A stretch of DNA of 9,639 nucleotides from CAUYXJ01 sp963577065 (GTDB taxonomy: Bacteria > Chloroflexota > Dehalococcoidia > Tepidiformales > Tepidiformaceae), in contig CAUYXJ010000099.1 in assembly GCA_963577065.1 (NCBI GenBank), forward strand, positions 1 to 9,639, given 5' to 3'. Below the pieces are notes generated by a model. That model searched no databases and had not been told where the DNA came from. It worked only from the letters and a program-made list of their open reading frames with translations. The translations under genes and the position numbers were made by a program. Below are positions 6,629 through 9,639 of this stretch, piece after piece. Positions within the stretch are counted from its first letter, which is position 1; each line of letters starts with the position of its first letter.

Positions 6629-6684
6629 CCCGAGCGAAGCGAGCCTACTAGCAGGGGGCCCGAGCGTAGCGAGCTCCAAACGCG

Positions 6685-6690
6685 TATCAT
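6685..6690 (+). promoter_or_regulatory. Possible -10 element for dinB
   Basis: TATCAT is an AT-rich hexamer just after the end of array B, 15 nt before the dinB ATG, so transcription would start within about 10 nt of the start codon. No good -35 or ribosome-binding site is visible. I see no clear SOS (LexA) box. Confidence 0.3.
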
Positions 6691-6705
6691 CGAACGCCTG
6701 TTCTG

Positions 6706-7875
6706 ATGCCGCGGCCGACGATCCTGCACGTCGATCTCGATGCCTTCTTTGTGGCGATGGAGTTGCTGCGGCACCCAGAGCTCGTCGGCAAGCCGGTGGT
6801 CGTGGGCGGTGACGGCTCACGGGGGGTCGTCGCGACCGCCAGCTACGAAGCGCGCGTCTTCGGCGTGCATTCCGCGCTGCCGTCCGCGCAGGCGCGCCGG
6901 CTCTGCCCCCAGGCGATCTTCCTGCCGGCGGACTTCAGCTACTACGGCCCCGCCTCGAAGCAGTTCCACGCCATCCTTCGGGACTTCACGCCCCTCTGCG
7001 AACCAGCCGGCGCGGACGAGGCCTACCTCGATGTCGCCGGCACCGAGCGCCTCTTCGGGGATGGCCTCGCCATCGCCGAAGCCCTGCGCACGCGCGTTCG
7101 CGACGAGATCGGCATCACGGCGTCCGTCGGCGTGGCCACGAACAAGCTCGTGGCGAAGGTCGCGAGCGACGCGGGCAAGCCGGACGGACTCGTGCTCGTG
7201 CCAGCCGGGGACGAGGCCGCGTTTCTCGCGCCGCGCCCCGTGCGTGAGCTCCCGATGGTGGGGGCGAAGCTCGAGGAGCAGCTCGCGCGGCTCGGCCTGC
7301 GCACGCTCGGCCAGGTTGCGAGCTACCCCGAAGCAGTGCTGACGGAGCGCCTCGGCGGAATGGGCGCGACGCTGCACGAGCGCGCCTGTGGCCGCTTCGA
7401 GGCGCCGGTGCTCGCCGACCGCGGGGCAGCGAAGTCGGTCAGTCGCGAGATGACCTTCGGCCACGATCAGGCGAGCAGGCGCCGCCTCCGCGCGATCCTG
7501 CGCACCCAGGCTGAGCACGTCGCCAAGGACCTCGAGCGGGGGGAGCGCGCTGCTCGCACGGTGGTGCTCAAGCTGCGCTTCCCGCCGTTCGAGACGCTCA
7601 CGCGTTCGTGGACGGCCCCCACCCAGGTGTCGCTCGCGGACCAGATCTTCGAGGCCGGCGCCGCGCTCTTTGAGCGCGCCTGGCGGAAGCAGGGCCAGCG
7701 GCCCGTGCGCTTGATCGGCCTCGGCGTCATGAACCTGGGGCCGCGTGCTCGCCAGCTCCAGCTCGGGGAGACCCTGGAGGCCGATCGCCTCGCCGAAACC
7801 GTGAGCGCGTTGCGCGAGCGCTTCGGTGATAGCTCCGTGCGGCGCGCCGCCGAGATCCCCGACGTTCGCCCGTAG
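6706..7875 (+). CDS. dinB: DNA polymerase IV (Y-family translesion polymerase)
   Basis: 389 residues, slightly longer than typical DinB. It copies past DNA lesions with low fidelity. The palm begins HVDLDAFFVAME with catalytic Asp10 and steric-gate Phe15; 'ATASYEARVFGVHSALPSAQA' (43-63) is the fingers motif; the second catalytic pair is Asp104-Glu105 in 'PAGADEAYLDV'; 'SVGVATNKLVAKVASD' (140-155) follows; the thumb helix-hairpin-helix is 'LPMVGAKLEEQLARLGLRTL' (182-201); the little finger starts near 'SVSREMTFGHD' (244-254). The position normally Ser in 'SxDEAYLD' is Gly102. The usual C-terminal clamp-binding QLxLF is reduced to 'QLQLGE' (350-355), lacking the aromatic residue, so clamp contact may be weak. 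The start is ATG 6706, the first start just before the conserved N-terminus. Monocistronic, following repeat array B. Confidence 0.95.
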   Translation: MPRPTILHVDLDAFFVAMELLRHPELVGKPVVVGGDGSRGVVATASYEARVFGVHSALPSAQARRLCPQAIFLPADFSYYGPASKQFHAILRDFTPLCEPAGADEAYLDVAGTERLFGDGLAIAEALRTRVRDEIGITASVGVATNKLVAKVASDAGKPDGLVLVPAGDEAAFLAPRPVRELPMVGAKLEEQLARLGLRTLGQVASYPEAVLTERLGGMGATLHERACGRFEAPVLADRGAAKSVSREMTFGHDQASRRRLRAILRTQAEHVAKDLERGERAARTVVLKLRFPPFETLTRSWTAPTQVSLADQIFEAGAALFERAWRKQGQRPVRLIGLGVMNLGPRARQLQLGETLEADRLAETVSALRERFGDSSVRRAAEIPDVRP

Positions 7876-7878
7876 GCC

Positions 7879-7905
7879 GTAACCTTTTCCCCCCTCCCGG
7901 CGATA
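7879..7905 (+). promoter_or_regulatory. Candidate ECF-type promoter (autoregulatory)
   Basis: GTAACC (7879-7884) and CGATA (7901-7905) are separated by 16 nt, the -35 'AAC' plus -10 'CG' arrangement common to ECF sigma promoters, directly upstream of an ECF sigma gene. The spacer is pyrimidine-rich, with a run of T then C. Expected transcription start is about 7911-7913. Autoregulation is typical for ECF operons; here it is inferred from one site. Confidence 0.45.
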
Positions 7906-7937
7906 TTGAGGGCAGTGGGAGAGTACTGGATGGTGCG

Positions 7938-8517
7938 ATGGCGCTCGTGACAGCAAGCGCACACCAGATCGAGGCGGTCGCCGACGACGGTGAGGCCGAC
8001 CTGATCGCCCGTGCGCGCGACAAGGATCCCGAGGCCTGGGATATCCTCTACTCGACGCACTACCGCGCGATCTACCGCTACGCCTACCTCCGCGTGAGCA
8101 ACGTCCACACCGCCGAGGACCTCGCCGCGGACGTCTTCCTCCAGGCTGTGCGCAGCATCGGGCGCTACCGCTACCGCGGCATCGCCTTCCGTGCCTGGCT
8201 CTATCGGATCGCCCATAACCTCACCGCCGACCATTGCCGGCGGGCGCGCGCGCCCTGGCCCTGAGCCGCTGCGGGAGGAGCCCGTCATCGGCGCAGTACG
8301 CGACATCGCCGGCCAGGTGGCGGCCTGGAGCGACCTTCGCACGGCGGTGCGGGAACTGACCGAGGAGCAGCAGCAGGTCGTGCTCCTGCGCTTCGTCGAG
8401 GGTCTCTCCTTGGCCGAGGTGGCGGAGGCGACGGGCAAGTCGCAGGGCGCGATCAAAGCGATGCAGCATCGTGCGGTAGTCCGTCTCCGCAAGCTCCTCG
8501 ATGGGGAGGAGCGCTGA
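7938..8517 (+). pseudogene. ECF RNA polymerase sigma factor, frameshifted
   Basis: Two frames together make one ECF sigma factor of about 190 residues. The first (7938-8264, 108 aa) holds region 2: 'ADLIARARDKDPEAWDILYSTHY', 'HTAEDLAADVFLQAV' and 'FRAWLYRIAHNLTADHCRR'. It then stops at TGA 8262-8264. The other frame carries region 4: 'WSDLRTAVRELTEEQQQVVL', 'FVEGLSLAEVAEATGKSQGA' and 'IKAMQHRAVVRLRKLL', ending at 8517. The join falls in the (GC)5 tract 8244-8253, within the poorly conserved linker; one extra base or a lost GC dinucleotide explains it. Both halves are otherwise intact, so this is either a sequencing or assembly slip, a very recent mutation, or phase-variable. The ATG 7938 start is best; only a distant GGGAG precedes it. 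The 3' end overlaps the next gene by 1 nt (TGATG). Confidence 0.85.
8244..8253. repeat. (GC)5 dinucleotide tract at the sigma frameshift
   Basis: Five GC dinucleotides in a row coincide with the point where the sigma-2 and sigma-4 frames separate. Gain of one GC unit, or loss of one base, restores a continuous frame. Such tracts are prone both to replication slippage and to sequencing error. Confidence 0.8.
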
Positions 8518-9639
8518 TGTTTGGACGGCGTCCTTCCCGGCAAGCCGAAGCGTTCGAGACTGCCCTCAGCGGCAATCCGCCCGTCGACGAAGCGGCGCAG
8601 CTGGCCCAGCTCGCGGCTTCGCTGCCCAACCTCGCCGCGGCCCCGGCCGCCCCCCCCAGCGGCTTCGAACGAGGCCGCCGCATGCTCCACGCTGAACTCC
8701 GCGCCGAGCGCGCGTCCGCGCGGCCCTCCAGGGCCGGTCGTCTGCGCGCGGCGACGATGGGTATCGCTGGGGTCGCGGGCGCCGGCATTCTCGTGGCCAG
8801 CGCAGCTACCACCACGAGTCCGGTCACGCTCCTCCGCGACACGGTCGCGGCGCTTCCGGGCGTGACCGGTCAGTCGCCCCAGGAGACGCTGGTCCTCACG
8901 GATCTCACCGGCACGGTCACGCAGGTGACCGACGATCGCGTACAGCTCGACCTCGGCGATGGCGATCTGCTGACGGTGCGACTGCGTGCGGACACGGTTC
9001 TCAGGCTCGAAGACGGCACGCCCCTTGCGGTGGACGCGGTCGAGCCGGGCCAGCGCATCGCGATCGAGGCCGAGACCCGCGACGGCGAGACGACGATCCG
9101 GCCGAGCCTCACCGTCCTCAAACCTGGCCACCGGCCAGACACGGCTGCTGCCGACAAGCCCGCCGCCGACAAGCCCCCCGCCGACAGCGCAGGCGGCGAG
9201 CCGGGCCAAGATCCGGGAGGCAGCGACGCCACGACCAATAGCCCTAGCTTCGTCGCCAATCCGAGGTCCGAGAACCCAGCGGACGAGCCTCACTCGAACC
9301 AGAACGACCCACCCCAGTCGGGGGCCACGAACGACGGCTCGGAACCAGACTCGGCCGCGGGCAGCACGGAGCCCCCGCCGACAGACCCGCAGGAGGCCGG
9401 CGGCCACGACCCGAACGACCACCGCCCCCCCGGGGCGGGGACGAGCGAGCCCGTCGATGGAGCGGAGAGCACGGAGCCGCCCGTCGTAGCGACGAAGCCT
9501 GTTCCGACCCACGAGCCCACCAGGTCGCCCTCCACGGACGCGGCCACTGAGCCGCCCACGCCCACGCCGACCCCGACGCCCACCCCTACCCCGACGCCGA
9601 CGCCAACGCCAACGCCAACGCCAACGCCCCCCCCAACCC
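8517..9639 (+). CDS. Membrane-anchored anti-sigma-like protein with DUF5666-like domain, 3' truncated
   Basis: The frame from ATG 8517 stays open to the window edge (374 codons visible); its end is outside. Layout: a cytoplasmic N-terminus of ~75 residues rich in Ala/Leu/Arg ('PPVDEAAQLAQLAASLP', 'PPSGFERGRRMLHAELRAE'), the style of the short cytoplasmic segment in membrane regulators coupled to ECF sigma factors; one TM helix (about 78-98, 'ATMGIAGVAGAGILVASAAT'); an extracytoplasmic beta domain (about 125-202; 'LTGTVTQVTDDRVQLDLGDG', 'ADTVLRLEDGTPL', 'VEPGQRIAIEAE') resembling DUF5666; then ~170 residues of Pro/Asp/Glu/Ser/Thr/Gly-rich sequence ending in Thr-Pro repeats. No HxxxCxxC zinc motif is present. 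The 1-nt overlap with the sigma gene implies coupled expression. Role as anti-sigma or sensor partner is inferred; a structural cell-surface protein is the alternative. Confidence 0.8.
   Translation, partial: MFGRRPSRQAEAFETALSGNPPVDEAAQLAQLAASLPNLAAAPAAPPSGFERGRRMLHAELRAERASARPSRAGRLRAATMGIAGVAGAGILVASAATTTSPVTLLRDTVAALPGVTGQSPQETLVLTDLTGTVTQVTDDRVQLDLGDGDLLTVRLRADTVLRLEDGTPLAVDAVEPGQRIAIEAETRDGETTIRPSLTVLKPGHRPDTAAADKPAADKPPADSAGGEPGQDPGGSDATTNSPSFVANPRSENPADEPHSNQNDPPQSGATNDGSEPDSAAGSTEPPPTDPQEAGGHDPNDHRPPGAGTSEPVDGAESTEPPVVATKPVPTHEPTRSPSTDAATEPPTPTPTPTPTPTPTPTPTPTPTPTPPPT
9558..9639 (+). repeat. Thr-Pro hexanucleotide repeat
   Basis: A run of alternating Thr and Pro codons (ACN CCN) begins at 9558 and continues nearly to the window end, finishing in a Pro-rich stretch. 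The last copies are almost identical ACGCCA hexamers. It encodes an extended, probably extracytoplasmic tail, and is a likely site for length variation. Confidence 0.9.

Larger units (their letters stand above)
6340..6681. repeat. Intergenic repeat array B
   Basis: The 375-bp gap 6331-6705 contains no supportable gene. It starts with the same leader as array A (6340-6386, one mismatch in 47). About three units of ~105 bp follow, marked by CGAGCGNAGCGAGC at 6421, 6526 and 6631, with an extra copy at 6661, and by AGCAGTCGAGCGCGGG-like modules at 6385, 6490 and 6594. A hairpin GCGGCC/GGCCGC with a GCGA loop is at 6570-6585. The array ends in CCAAAC (6676-6681), 24 nt before dinB. The final two cores carry GGGCCC directly upstream and differ at the variable base (A, then T). 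Confidence 0.87.

Noticed and set aside
5188..6681. CRISPR array
   Set aside because: Units of ~105 bp diverge along their length, have no short exact repeat alternating with unique spacers, and no cas genes are nearby.
7876..7937. Rho-independent terminator after dinB
   Set aside because: There is a short T/C run (7885-7897) but no stable stem directly before it.
6817..7962. Minus-strand frame of 381 codons antisense to dinB
   Set aside because: Lies wholly opposite dinB, has biased Arg/Glu/Ala/Leu composition and no recognisable motif.
8191..8517. Separate gene encoding a stand-alone sigma-4 protein starting at GTG 8191
   Set aside because: The first ~25 residues of that frame are an out-of-frame reading of region 2; the conserved part resumes just after the GC tract, as expected for a frameshift.
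7467..9512. Very long minus-strand frame (681 codons) antisense to dinB, the sigma gene and the DUF5666-like gene
   Set aside because: It is low-complexity Arg/Gly/Ala/Ser sequence with no domain and runs across three well-supported plus-strand genes; antisense frames stay open by chance in such GC-rich coding DNA.

Overview
High-GC bacterial DNA with genes on both strands and a codon bias that produces long antisense shadow frames. The substrate-binding lipoprotein has a Pro/Thr/Glu-rich linker after its lipobox. The last gene couples a DUF5666-like domain to a long Thr-Pro tail behind an ECF sigma factor. There is also a PAC2-family protein, and no sign of an outer membrane (no TonB-type receptor; the binding protein is a lipoprotein). 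Together these fit Chloroflexota (Dehalococcoidia/Tepidiforma-like or Thermomicrobia-like) best. This is inference from gene style, not a database match.

Layout. 1-812 (+) is the 3' end of a polysaccharide/lipid flippase. It converges, with a 24-bp tail-to-tail overlap, on a three-gene minus-strand operon (3769 down to 789): a TTG-started substrate-binding lipoprotein, a FecCD-type permease and a FepC/FecE-type ATPase. This is a complete importer for a ferric siderophore, heme or cobalamin-like ligand. A gap of about 100 bp (3770-3865) holds what look like overlapping divergent promoters. From it a plus-strand pair departs: a 7-TM membrane protein (3866-4609) and a flavin-reductase-domain protein (4606-5178), overlapping by 4 bp.

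The PAC2-family gene (5464-6330) lies between two related intergenic repeat arrays (5188-5439 and 6340-6681). Both begin 9 nt after the preceding stop codon with the same 47-bp leader (one mismatch). Both then run into units of about 95-105 bp carrying shared modules, a GC hairpin and G-runs capable of forming quadruplexes. Both end in CCAAAC exactly 24 nt before the next start codon. The second array leads into dinB (6706-7875), DNA polymerase IV.

A possible ECF-type promoter (7879-7905) precedes an ECF sigma factor gene (7938-8517). That gene is split by a frameshift in a (GC)5 tract between its sigma-2 and sigma-4 domains. Overlapping its end is a membrane-anchored protein (8517 to beyond the window) with an anti-sigma-like layout: cytoplasmic N-terminus, one TM helix, DUF5666-like domain, disordered tail. 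The last two genes probably form a sigma/regulator pair. The most unusual material in the window is the pair of repeat arrays.
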